From NCBI GenBank assembly GCA_003641555.1, contig QNAT01000044.1:1-7875 (forward strand): 7,875 nucleotides of DNA, written 5' to 3'. The position numbers and the translations under genes were made by a program. Shown here piece by piece: positions 1 through 5,451 of this stretch. The stretch comes from Thermotoga sp. (GTDB lineage: Bacteria > Thermotogota > Thermotogae > B3-G13). How positions within the stretch are numbered: position 1 is the stretch's first letter; each line of letters opens with the position of its first letter. The notes below the pieces were generated by a model. It saw only the letters and a program-made list of their open reading frames with translations. It searched no databases and was not told the origin of the DNA.

Positions 1-745
1 AAAGAATCCACTGCACTGCTGCCAGCAAAAAATGTATGGACAGCCATTTTTTATTCATCGCCAGATAAAGAACACTGTTGTTGAATTCTTTTGCCTTCTC
101 TTGAAGATTTTCATTTATCTTATCGAATCGCTCTTTCTTTATCAATTTAAAAACTTTGCCCAACTTCAAGACACCTGTCACTATTGTTCTTGCAACAGAC
201 TTTGAAAAGCCGAAGAGTATCAATACCACTACGAAAAATGTTGTCATTAAGAATCCTATTATCACTGCATGACCGATGAAACTCACTCTCATTATCAGGT
301 TACCATAGAGGATCAAACCCATCCATGCCAATGCCATCAATACCATCTGTCCTACTATGAATTTTGAAACGACAACAGCAGATGAAATATCTACTCCTAT
401 TTCCAACTTCGTAAGATAGTAAACCTGAAAGGGTTGTCCACCAGCTGCAAAAGGTGTTATGGCATTAAAAAACATAGTTAACACCGAATTTTCCAGGAGA
501 GGGATGATTCCTACATGTTTTATCTCCGATGCTCTGAGAAGGCACCAGGTTCTAAAAGCATCCAAAAGCCATGTTGCTATGATCAGTGATAATATGGTGA
601 GGAGATACTTTATGGGAATTCTTAGAAGCACATAGAAATCCGTTTTCCCCCGAAATAGAGCGATAATAACGGATATAGATACTACAGATATCACTACTCC
701 TGTTATTGCATTTTTCCATAGACTTTTCTTCTGTGTTTGTGCCAT
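1..745 (-). CDS. Flippase-like integral membrane protein (lysylphosphatidylglycerol synthase TM-region family), partial
   Basis: The gene reads leftwards from an ATG at 745 and runs off the window edge; 248 residues are visible and the C-terminus is missing. Hydrophobic segments are seen at about residues 12-31, 46-62, 131-149 and 160-180, and another begins at about 237. The decisive signature is the stretch NAITPFAAGGQPFQVYYLTK at residues 94-113, characteristic of the UPF0104/COG0392 family: the membrane domain of lysylphosphatidylglycerol synthase and its stand-alone relatives. Full-length relatives are usually a little over 300 residues, so roughly a quarter is probably lost. Residues 196-223 form a charged, lysine-rich cytoplasmic-looking loop. 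Family members are thought to move or handle lipids, but the substrate of stand-alone versions is generally unknown and cannot be read from sequence. It starts 16 bp after the upstream exported-protein gene, behind a weak GGTGTGA ribosome site, so the two are probably co-transcribed. Family assignment is firm; function is not. Confidence 0.85.
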   Translation of the reverse strand, partial: MAQTQKKSLWKNAITGVVISVVSISVIIALFRGKTDFYVLLRIPIKYLLTILSLIIATWLLDAFRTWCLLRASEIKHVGIIPLLENSVLTMFFNAITPFAAGGQPFQVYYLTKLEIGVDISSAVVVSKFIVGQMVLMALAWMGLILYGNLIMRVSFIGHAVIIGFLMTTFFVVVLILFGFSKSVARTIVTGVLKLGKVFKLIKKERFDKINENLQEKAKEFNNSVLYLAMNKKWLSIHFLLAAVQWIL

Positions 746-761
746 AGAGTCACACCCTATT

Positions 762-1700
762 CTATTCAAATTTCAACGAGATTCCTGCATAAACGATCGG
801 CTCTTTTTCTTCTTCCCACTTAAATCCTCCTCTAAGAGAAACTGCACCGAGATCCATTTTTCCATAACCCATAACGGAGTAGAAGACCTTCTCATCAACA
901 CCATAACCGATAATACTGTTTATAATATATTCACCAATCCCGACCTGCTTTACTCTCAACTCATCCCTGATACCAAAAGAAAAGACCTGGCGATCGAAAT
1001 ATTCAGCAGAAAAACTGTTTTCGCTTCTGGTATTACCATGGATGTTTTCCCACCTATTTCCAATACCTATATCATAATTGTCAAAAAATTCCTTACCAGC
1101 AGAGATGAGTAAAGGGAAGTCAAGGGGATTCGGCACAGAAACATTGAAATTCATTCTATATCGTGGATAAACATAATAGAAGGTCCCATCTCCGTAGATC
1201 TTCCCTACCTTGCCCAACAGCATTTTCACATTCCCACTCGCCGAGATCCTGAACTTATCTACATCGAAGTAAGATAAGGGATAATTGGTGATAGAAGGCA
1301 GCATATCCTTACCCCAAACCCCCAACTCGTAATTTGCATAAAGAGGGGTGTGTAAATAATCACCATTGAGTTCAAATGCACCACTCATATTTTGATTATC
1401 ACCCAGGGAAAATCGCATATTGCTATTTAGGGAATAAGAGGTAAGCCATTCTCTTTTCGACCATAGTAGAGATAATCCAATACCAATATTATTCGAATTC
1501 GTATTATTCAAGTGTGAGCAAAAGAAAGAAAATGCTGGTTCACCTGCCCTGCTCCCCCCAAATGTAATTCCAACACTTTCTTGCGTATTGACATTTGGAT
1601 AGGCAAAGACGAGATCTCCATTCAGATTGATAAATGCAGCGTACCCGATGAATCCGATAGATAGAATACAAATGATGCAAATACCCAGTATGTATTTCAT
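762..1700 (-). CDS. Exported protein, predicted outer-membrane beta-barrel, function unknown
   Basis: This 312-residue protein begins with a typical signal peptide: Lys at position 2, a hydrophobic core at residues 3-18, and a likely cleavage site near GYAA at 19-22. The mature part is rich in alternating polar/aromatic beta-strand patterns, Tyr, Phe, Gly and Asn, with no further membrane helices. It ends YAGISLKFE, with a penultimate aromatic residue and alternating hydrophobics, resembling the last strand of an outer-membrane beta-barrel. Repeated short segments such as IGIGNRWEN, SFGIRDEL and VSLRGGFKWEE look like successive strands. I do not recognise a named family. The ATG at 1700 is supported by a strong GAAAGGAGGC ribosome site 7 nt upstream. 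It is the first gene of a probable two-gene minus-strand operon with the flippase-like gene and is transcribed divergently from glyQ. Envelope localisation is inferred from composition; a soluble periplasmic beta protein remains possible. Confidence 0.7.
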   Translation of the reverse strand: MKYILGICIICILSIGFIGYAAFINLNGDLVFAYPNVNTQESVGITFGGSRAGEPAFSFFCSHLNNTNSNNIGIGLSLLWSKREWLTSYSLNSNMRFSLGDNQNMSGAFELNGDYLHTPLYANYELGVWGKDMLPSITNYPLSYFDVDKFRISASGNVKMLLGKVGKIYGDGTFYYVYPRYRMNFNVSVPNPLDFPLLISAGKEFFDNYDIGIGNRWENIHGNTRSENSFSAEYFDRQVFSFGIRDELRVKQVGIGEYIINSIIGYGVDEKVFYSVMGYGKMDLGAVSLRGGFKWEEEKEPIVYAGISLKFE

Positions 1701-1706
1701 GAAAAT

Positions 1707-1716
1707 GCCTCCTTTC
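1707..1716 (-). promoter_or_regulatory. Shine-Dalgarno site of the exported beta-barrel gene
   Basis: The minus strand reads GAAAGGAGGC, a near-perfect anti-16S complement, ending 7 nt before the ATG at 1700. It fixes the start of the exported-protein gene and shows that this is a genuinely translated open frame. Confidence 0.8.
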
Positions 1717-1738
1717 TTCTATAAGAATTTTACCACAT

Positions 1739-1744
1739 ATTATA
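1739..1744 (-). promoter_or_regulatory. Candidate -10 box for the minus-strand operon
   Basis: The minus strand carries a perfect TATAAT here, about 40 bp ahead of the exported-protein start codon. No convincing -35 hexamer or extended TGn is seen, and the surroundings are a TA-rich run in which -10-like words arise by chance. A second option on the same strand is TAAAAT at 1727-1732. If used, this promoter lies only about 20 bp from the glyQ -10 on the other strand, so the two divergent promoters would compete. Confidence 0.35.
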
Positions 1745-1760
1745 TATGTTCACGATCCGA

Positions 1761-1769
1761 TGCTATAAT
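1761..1769 (+). promoter_or_regulatory. Extended -10 promoter of glyQ
   Basis: The sequence TGCTATAAT is a perfect extended -10 element (TGn plus TATAAT). No good -35 hexamer lies 16-18 bp upstream, which is typical of extended -10 promoters. Transcription would start near 1776, giving an untranslated leader of only about 30 nt, too short for a T-box or other riboswitch. The box and its downstream flank AACCGTA recur almost exactly ahead of glyS at 3267-3282. Confidence 0.7.
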
Positions 1770-1791
1770 AACCGTAGAAATATTTTGTAGA

Positions 1792-1797
1792 GAGGAG
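1792..1797 (+). promoter_or_regulatory. Shine-Dalgarno site deciding the GTG start of glyQ
   Basis: GAGGAG ends 7 nt before the GTG at 1805. An ATG at 1803 overlaps this GTG but lies in another frame and does not lead into the GlyQ sequence. The GTG start gives [14 protein letters not shown], which matches the usual GlyQ N-terminus. Confidence 0.75.
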
Positions 1798-1804
1798 CAT
1801 ATAT

Positions 1805-2701
1805 GTGTATTTGCAAGAGATAGTAAAAAGATTGAATGAATTTTGGGCAAATTATGGATGTCTCCTTGCCCAACCATACGATATGAGAATGGGAGCAGGG
1901 ACTTTCCACCCGTTTACCTTCTTCAGGGTTCTTGGCCTGGAACCATGGGAAGTGGCTTATGTACAGATATCTCGCAGACCTGTAGATGGAAGATACGGAG
2001 AAAACCCTAATAGACTCCAGCAGTTCTATCAATATCAAACGGTGTTGAAACCCTCTCCTTTAAATGTTCAACAGCTGTACATTGATTCACTGACTGCCAT
2101 TTCTTTGAATCCAAAAGAACATGATATACGTTTCATCGAAGATAACTGGAGATCACCCACACTTGGAGCATGGGGTATTGGATGGGAAGTATGGCTGGAT
2201 GGAATGGAAATAACTCAATTCACATACTTCCAACAAGTAGGAGGGATCGATCTAAAACCGATAAGTGTCGAGATCACGTATGGCATCGAAAGGATCGCCA
2301 TGTATTTACAAAATGTTGAAGATGTCTACGACATTCAATGGAGCAAAGGAATATCTTATGGGGAATTGTTCAAAGAGAATGAAAAAGAACAATCTTACTA
2401 TAACTTTGAATACGCTGATGTCTCTACCTTACTGAACATATTTGAAGAATACACCACAGAATTCAATAGACTGTATGATAAAAAACTACTTTTCCCTGCA
2501 TATGAATGTATTGTAAACCTATCGCATATCTTCAATATATTAGATGCTCGTAATGCCTTAAGTGTTATGGAACGTCAGAATTATATAGATAGAATCCGTA
2601 TGTTGAGTTCTAAATGTGCTAAAGTTTGGCTGCAAAAGCGAAAGGAGTTAGGATTCCCGCTATTGTCCAAATCTTCCTTATCCCGAATTAGTAACACTTG
2701 A
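1805..2701 (+). CDS. glyQ: Glycyl-tRNA synthetase alpha subunit
   Basis: This cytoplasmic class II aminoacyl-tRNA synthetase subunit activates glycine with ATP and, with GlyS, charges tRNA-Gly as an alpha2beta2 enzyme. The 298-residue product carries the family hallmarks. The N-terminus is [20 protein letters not shown] (13-32). The motif 2 region is [14 protein letters not shown] (57-70). A long invariant block begins [19 protein letters not shown] (112-130) and continues through [13 protein letters not shown] to 147. Motif 3 is [14 protein letters not shown] (156-169). The helical C-terminal part contains [14 protein letters not shown] and the usual LGFPLL ending, followed by a short polar tail ([11 protein letters not shown]) slightly longer than I would expect. 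The GTG start is chosen from the ribosome site and N-terminal homology. The gene has its own extended -10 promoter. In most bacteria glyS follows within a few bases; here 612 bp of repeat-rich DNA intervenes. Identification is essentially certain. Confidence 0.98.
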   Translation: MYLQEIVKRLNEFWANYGCLLAQPYDMRMGAGTFHPFTFFRVLGLEPWEVAYVQISRRPVDGRYGENPNRLQQFYQYQTVLKPSPLNVQQLYIDSLTAISLNPKEHDIRFIEDNWRSPTLGAWGIGWEVWLDGMEITQFTYFQQVGGIDLKPISVEITYGIERIAMYLQNVEDVYDIQWSKGISYGELFKENEKEQSYYNFEYADVSTLLNIFEEYTTEFNRLYDKKLLFPAYECIVNLSHIFNILDARNALSVMERQNYIDRIRMLSSKCAKVWLQKRKELGFPLLSKSSLSRISNT

Positions 2702-2740
2702 GAATTATTATTTTTCCTGAACGTGTCCATTAATATCAAC

Positions 2741-2763
2741 GATGCACACCACTGTAATGCATC
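2741..2763 (+). terminator. Weak candidate terminator hairpin downstream of glyQ
   Basis: GATGCA at 2741-2746 pairs perfectly with TGCATC at 2758-2763 around an 11-nt loop, followed by CTTTTAT. It lies 40 bp after the glyQ stop. The stem is short, the loop is large and the T-run is poor, so termination is doubtful. It is the only terminator-like structure close to the end of glyQ. Confidence 0.25.
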
Positions 2764-2770
2764 CTTTTAT

Positions 2771-2802
2771 CGCAGGGATAAGACTAAAGTCATCTCCCTA
2801 CG
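2771..2802. repeat. Degenerate palindromic repeat, GTAGGGA/TCCCTAC family
   Basis: The outer arms CGCAGGGA (2771-2778) and TCCCTACG (2795-2802) pair with one mismatch, and the inner GACT-AA-AGTC forms a second short stem. The right arm matches the right end of the larger element at 2992-3088. The likeness continues outside the palindrome: both copies have ATGGTAT 3-4 nt beyond CCCTACG (2806-2812 and 3094-3100). It is probably an old, decayed copy. Confidence 0.55.
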
Positions 2803-2853
2803 GTTATGGTATGTATACTGTAAGATGAAATTGTCCTGTTGATCTTTTCTTTG

Positions 2854-2889
2854 GTTCGTTTGACTTGTATCAAGACAAAAGAAATGAAC
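2854..2889. repeat. Imperfect hairpin repeat, GTTCGTTT/AAATGAAC type
   Basis: GTTCGTTT (2854-2861) pairs with AAATGAAC (2882-2889), eight pairs including one G-T. An inner CTTG-TAT-CAAG stem lies at 2864-2874. It shares no sequence with the GTAGGGAC family and so is a second type of inverted repeat in the same spacer. The words TTTCTTTGGTT and ACAAAAGAAATGAAC resemble small intergenic repeats I have seen in other bacteria, but no family name can be given from sequence alone. Confidence 0.5.
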
Positions 2890-2956
2890 ATAACAGAGGA
2901 TCGCAAAAAGAGGTATTTGAAAATAGAATGTTAAGATACGATCGTTTCAAAAAAAT

Positions 2957-2982
2957 CGTAGGGACTGGTCTTCAGACCTGTC
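2957..2982. repeat. Second degenerate copy of the GTAGGGAC palindrome
   Basis: It begins CGTAGGGAC, the same left end as the main element, and closes with GACCTGTC. GAC-T-GGTCT pairs with AGACC-T-GTC around a 2-nt loop (2963-2982), with one T-T mismatch. The copy sits only 9 bp to the left of the main element, which points either to tandem insertion or to partial duplication of the left hairpin. Confidence 0.6.
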
Positions 2983-2991
2983 AATTTTGCT

Positions 2992-3088
2992 GTAGGGACA
3001 GGTTTTTAAACCTGTCCGATGGAACGGAGTTCCATAATATCATTCGCCTTCGGTGAATCGGACAGGATGGTTAAACTCCTGTCCCTAC
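2992..3088. repeat. 97-bp compound palindromic element (MITE/REP-like) with four nested hairpins
   Basis: The outer arms GTAGGGACAGG (2992-3002) and CCTGTCCCTAC (3078-3088) are perfect inverted repeats. Inside are four local hairpins: 2996-3017 (GGACAGGTTT/AAACCTGTCC, perfect 10-bp stem), 3019-3035 (ATGGAAC/GTTCCAT, 7 bp), 3042-3058 (ATTCGCC/GGTGAAT, 7 bp with one G-T) and 3060-3084 (GGACAGGA/TCCTGTCC, 8 bp). A second long-range pairing joins CCTGTCCGAT (3011-3020) to ATCGGACAGG (3057-3066), perfect over 10 bp, so the element can fold as a chain of hairpins or as a branched cruciform. It encodes no transposase, so it would have to be moved by an enzyme elsewhere, or be a passive structured repeat. 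The name class is inference; the symmetry is directly visible. Confidence 0.8.
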
Positions 3089-3159
3089 GTATAATGGTAT
3101 CGCACTCATAATTGCCTCTCAACAACAATATGCCTTCTACCGACCTGGCAAGTTTGACA

Positions 3160-3178
3160 GGAATGATTTTCTCATTCC
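3160..3178. repeat. Perfect 7-bp hairpin in the spacer
   Basis: GGAATGA (3160-3166) and TCATTCC (3172-3178) flank the 5-nt loop TTTTC. No T-run follows, so it is unlikely to be an intrinsic terminator. It may be part of another intergenic repeat or chance symmetry. Confidence 0.35.
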
Positions 3179-3218
3179 ACAAAGCAGGTATTGAGTTTGG
3201 ATAGATGAGTTTCATAAT

Positions 3219-3238
3219 AATTCGTGTGAATTCGTGGC
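3219..3238. repeat. Two tandem copies of AATTCGTGtg
   Basis: AATTCGTGTG (3219-3228) is followed directly by AATTCGTGGC (3229-3238), identical over the first eight bases. The junction GAATTC is itself palindromic. It lies about 30 bp ahead of the glyS promoter. The word resembles intergenic AATTCGTG repeats known in various bacteria; a regulatory role is not shown. Confidence 0.4.
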
Positions 3239-3266
3239 CAAAGGTGGTTCCTGTTTGTAACTGAAA

Positions 3267-3275
3267 TGATATAAT
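3267..3275 (+). promoter_or_regulatory. Extended -10 promoter of glyS
   Basis: TGATATAAT is a perfect extended -10 box with no recognisable -35. Its surroundings match the glyQ promoter: ATGnTATAATAACCGTA occurs at both places with only the n differing, and both continue into a GAA/ATAT-rich leader. The predicted start near 3282 gives a leader of about 30 nt carrying the GGAG ribosome sites at 3294-3297 and 3300-3303 before the ATG at 3314. Confidence 0.7.
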
Positions 3276-3313
3276 AACCGTAAGAATATATTAGGAGAAG
3301 GAGAGAAGATATC

Positions 3314-5386
3314 ATGGACCTTGATTATCTATTGGAGATCGGATTGGAAGAACTACCATACGGTGAAATAGAAAGAATAGAGACACAATTAAAAACGTTA
3401 TTCATGGAAAATCTTTGGAGAAACAGAATAGATTTCAATGAGGTAAAAACGTATTCCACAGGGAGAAGATTCATCGTTGTCGTGCATGATATCTCGAGTC
3501 AGCAGAAAGATATGGAAGCAGAAAAGCGTGGCCCGAGTACAACTATCGCGTATGATTCGAAAGGCAATCCTACTAAAGCTCTGATCGGATTCGCTAAGGC
3601 AAATGGGGTTGAAATATCTGATATCTTCGTCAAAAATAGCAACAACGGAGCCTACTGTTTTGCAAAAAAGCTTATTCGAGGCAAAAATACAGCAGAAGTA
3701 CTAAAGGAAATCGTTCCGAATGTACTATCGAAATTGCAATTCAAAAGGGCGATGAGGTGGGGAAACGGTTCGAGTAGATTCATACGTCCCATTCACTGGA
3801 TCGTTTCCATATTAGGAGACAAAGTAGTTAACTTCGATTTCGCTTCTATATCATCATCCAACTCCTCTGAAGGACATAGGTCTTTGTGCAAAAAGTTAGA
3901 AATAGATAGTGTATCAAAATATTTCGATCGTATAAAGGATTTTAACATCGTAATTTCTTATGAAGATCGAAAAGATAGAATATCTTCGATAATAAAGAAG
4001 ATCGAGAAAGAAAATGGCATAAAGTGCGAAGAAGACGAAAGACTTTTAGATGAATTAGCTCGCATAACGGAATATCCTACACCTTTCATTGCTCACTTCG
4101 ACACCGATTTTTTAACTTTACCACCTGAGGTATTGAGAGTCGTTTTGAGAGAACAGCAAAAATGTTTTGTAACGCACTCTCCTGGCAATTCTTTTACCAA
4201 CGCATTCGTTGGTGTCATGGATACGCCCTTTTATTCACGTATAAACGATACTGTTATAAGAGGTTACGAGCGAGTTGTCAGAGCAAGACTCGATGATGCC
4301 AAATTCTACTATGAGCAAGATATCAAGATACCTCTGGAGAAAAGAAATGAAAAGTTGAAGGGTATGATATTTCAAGCTGAGCTCGGTACATTGTACGATA
4401 AAATCAAAAGGGTAAGCGCCCTCGCTCTCTATCTCTGCAAAATACTGAATATCTCAGAGGATTTGACGAAAAAGATCGAAAGAGCTGCATTGCTTTCCAA
4501 GGCCGATCTTGCCACCCAGATGGTGTATGAATTCCCTTCTCTTCAAGGTATAATGGGTGGAATATACGCCCTGGTTCAAGGAGAAGATGAAGAGGTCGCA
4601 AACGCTATAAAAGAGCACTACAAACCAAATTCCTTCGATGATATCCTTCCCTCAACCTTAGCAGGAAGTGTCTTATCTATATGCGATAAAGTAGATACGG
4701 TAGTCTCACACTTTTGTATTGGTAATATATCGACAGGCTCATCGGATCCATACGGACTCAGAAAGAGAGTTAACGGCATACTGAGGATGATCATAGATAG
4801 GGAATTCGATATTGACCTACGAGTATTGTTTGAACAGGTGCAAAGATCATTACCGACCTGTCAGGGAGATGTATTAAAACATCTGGAAAGATTTGTTAAG
4901 ACAAGATTTGAAGTCCTCTTGAAAGAGAAAGGATTTACCTATGATGTTGTTAATTCAGCCCTTTATCATTGGCAATATCCTTTGCGTGTTGTGAAGATCG
5001 CTCAAGCTATCACTTCCTTCAGGCAGACCAACGAATTCGAAGACTTAGCCATTGGTTATACTCGTGCTGCAAATATAACCAGGGAACATAAATATACCGA
5101 ATTCGATGTGGACTTGTTTACTGCTGAAGAGGAACATGAACTCCATAAAGTCACCCAGAACGTGCAAGAACAGGTTAAACGATCTGTTGAGAAAAGCGAC
5201 TATACATCAGCGATCAGGTCATTGATGACTCTCAGACCGTACATAGATAGATATTTTGATGAAGTATTGGTGATGTGCGAGGATAAGAGGATACGTGATA
5301 ACAGACTGGGTTTTTTGAGAAACATAGTGGAACTATTTCATACCGTTGGTGATCTTTCGGAAATAGTTGCAGAGAGTAAGAAATAG
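3314..5386 (+). CDS. glyS: Glycyl-tRNA synthetase beta subunit
   Basis: This is the tRNA-recognition partner of GlyQ in the cytoplasmic alpha2beta2 enzyme. The 690-residue length is normal for GlyS. The sequence shows the family landmarks in order: EIGLEELP (8-15), MRWG and RPIHWIV (147-164), EGHR (186-189), ITEYPTPF (251-258), RARLDDAKFYYEQD (323-336), and the HD-like helical block KADLATQMVYEFPSLQGIMG (395-414 by my count, within one residue). These are followed by SSDPYGLRKR (476-485) and the C-terminal anticodon-binding region YIDRYFDEVLVM...IRDNRLGFL (643-668). The segment REQQKCFVTH (279-288) stands where an aromatic-rich QxxYF-type motif is more usual, a mild variant. The ATG is supported by GGAG ribosome sites and by the conserved N-terminus. 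It is normally adjacent to or overlapping glyQ; here it sits 612 bp away and has its own promoter. I see no frameshift or truncation. Confidence 0.97.
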   Translation: MDLDYLLEIGLEELPYGEIERIETQLKTLFMENLWRNRIDFNEVKTYSTGRRFIVVVHDISSQQKDMEAEKRGPSTTIAYDSKGNPTKALIGFAKANGVEISDIFVKNSNNGAYCFAKKLIRGKNTAEVLKEIVPNVLSKLQFKRAMRWGNGSSRFIRPIHWIVSILGDKVVNFDFASISSSNSSEGHRSLCKKLEIDSVSKYFDRIKDFNIVISYEDRKDRISSIIKKIEKENGIKCEEDERLLDELARITEYPTPFIAHFDTDFLTLPPEVLRVVLREQQKCFVTHSPGNSFTNAFVGVMDTPFYSRINDTVIRGYERVVRARLDDAKFYYEQDIKIPLEKRNEKLKGMIFQAELGTLYDKIKRVSALALYLCKILNISEDLTKKIERAALLSKADLATQMVYEFPSLQGIMGGIYALVQGEDEEVANAIKEHYKPNSFDDILPSTLAGSVLSICDKVDTVVSHFCIGNISTGSSDPYGLRKRVNGILRMIIDREFDIDLRVLFEQVQRSLPTCQGDVLKHLERFVKTRFEVLLKEKGFTYDVVNSALYHWQYPLRVVKIAQAITSFRQTNEFEDLAIGYTRAANITREHKYTEFDVDLFTAEEEHELHKVTQNVQEQVKRSVEKSDYTSAIRSLMTLRPYIDRYFDEVLVMCEDKRIRDNRLGFLRNIVELFHTVGDLSEIVAESKK

Positions 5387-5451
5387 TATCATGCAACTAT
5401 TAATGTGGTTAACCAGGTCATTTTGTATTAAAGGATAAATGAGGTGTAACT
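5387..5451 (+). promoter_or_regulatory. Short gap before hsdM with palindrome and ribosome site
   Basis: These 65 bp hold a perfect 10-bp palindrome TGGTTAACCA (5406-5415) and the hsdM ribosome site GAGGTG (5441-5446), 5 nt before the ATG. I find no clear intrinsic terminator for glyS and no convincing -35/-10 pair for hsdM. Read-through from glyS is therefore possible, and the palindrome could be an operator. Both are inference. Confidence 0.4.

Larger units (their letters stand above)
2702..3313. other. Repeat-rich non-coding spacer between glyQ and glyS
   Basis: I find no credible gene in these 612 bp. Both strands have only short frames with no ribosome site, and those frames run through palindromes. 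The spacer holds a series of inverted repeats: a small hairpin after glyQ, three members of a GTAGGGAC/GTCCCTAC palindrome family, an unrelated GTTC/GAAC hairpin, a 7-bp stem at 3160-3178 and a 10-nt tandem direct repeat at 3219-3238. The glyS promoter lies at its right end. The pattern suggests repeated insertion of small non-autonomous elements in a tolerated site. This is inference. Confidence 0.75.

Noticed and set aside
1770..1804. Possible T-box or glycine riboswitch ahead of glyQ
   Set aside because: The predicted leader is only about 30 nt and shows no T-box sequence or stem; it is too short for either element.
1627..1839. Plus-strand open frame overlapping both the exported-protein gene and the glyQ start
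   Set aside because: It is antisense to a gene with a signal peptide and strong ribosome site, and out of frame with glyQ; no sign of coding character.
1763..2038. Minus-strand open frame inside glyQ
   Set aside because: It is the antisense shadow of highly conserved glyQ codons.
2865..3056. Plus-strand open frame of 63 codons starting at TTG
   Set aside because: It has no ribosome site and runs straight through two palindromic repeats; the peptide is just a translation of repeat sequence (CRDRFLNLS-like).
2771..3088. CRISPR array reading of the repeated GTAGGGAC units
   Set aside because: The copies differ in length and sequence, are spaced irregularly, and are inverted as well as direct; there are no uniform spacers.
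3090..3095. TATAAT word just after the compound palindrome as a promoter
   Set aside because: There is no TGn extension and no -35-like hexamer at proper spacing, and it is over 200 bp from glyS, which has a much better promoter at 3267.
3006..3215. Minus-strand open frame of 69 codons (MKLIYPNSIPALWNEK...)
   Set aside because: It lies across the compound palindrome and another hairpin, with no recognisable domain and no clear ribosome site. A gene remnant cannot be excluded but is not supported.
4404..4601. Minus-strand open frame inside glyS
   Set aside because: It is an antisense shadow of a conserved GlyS segment.
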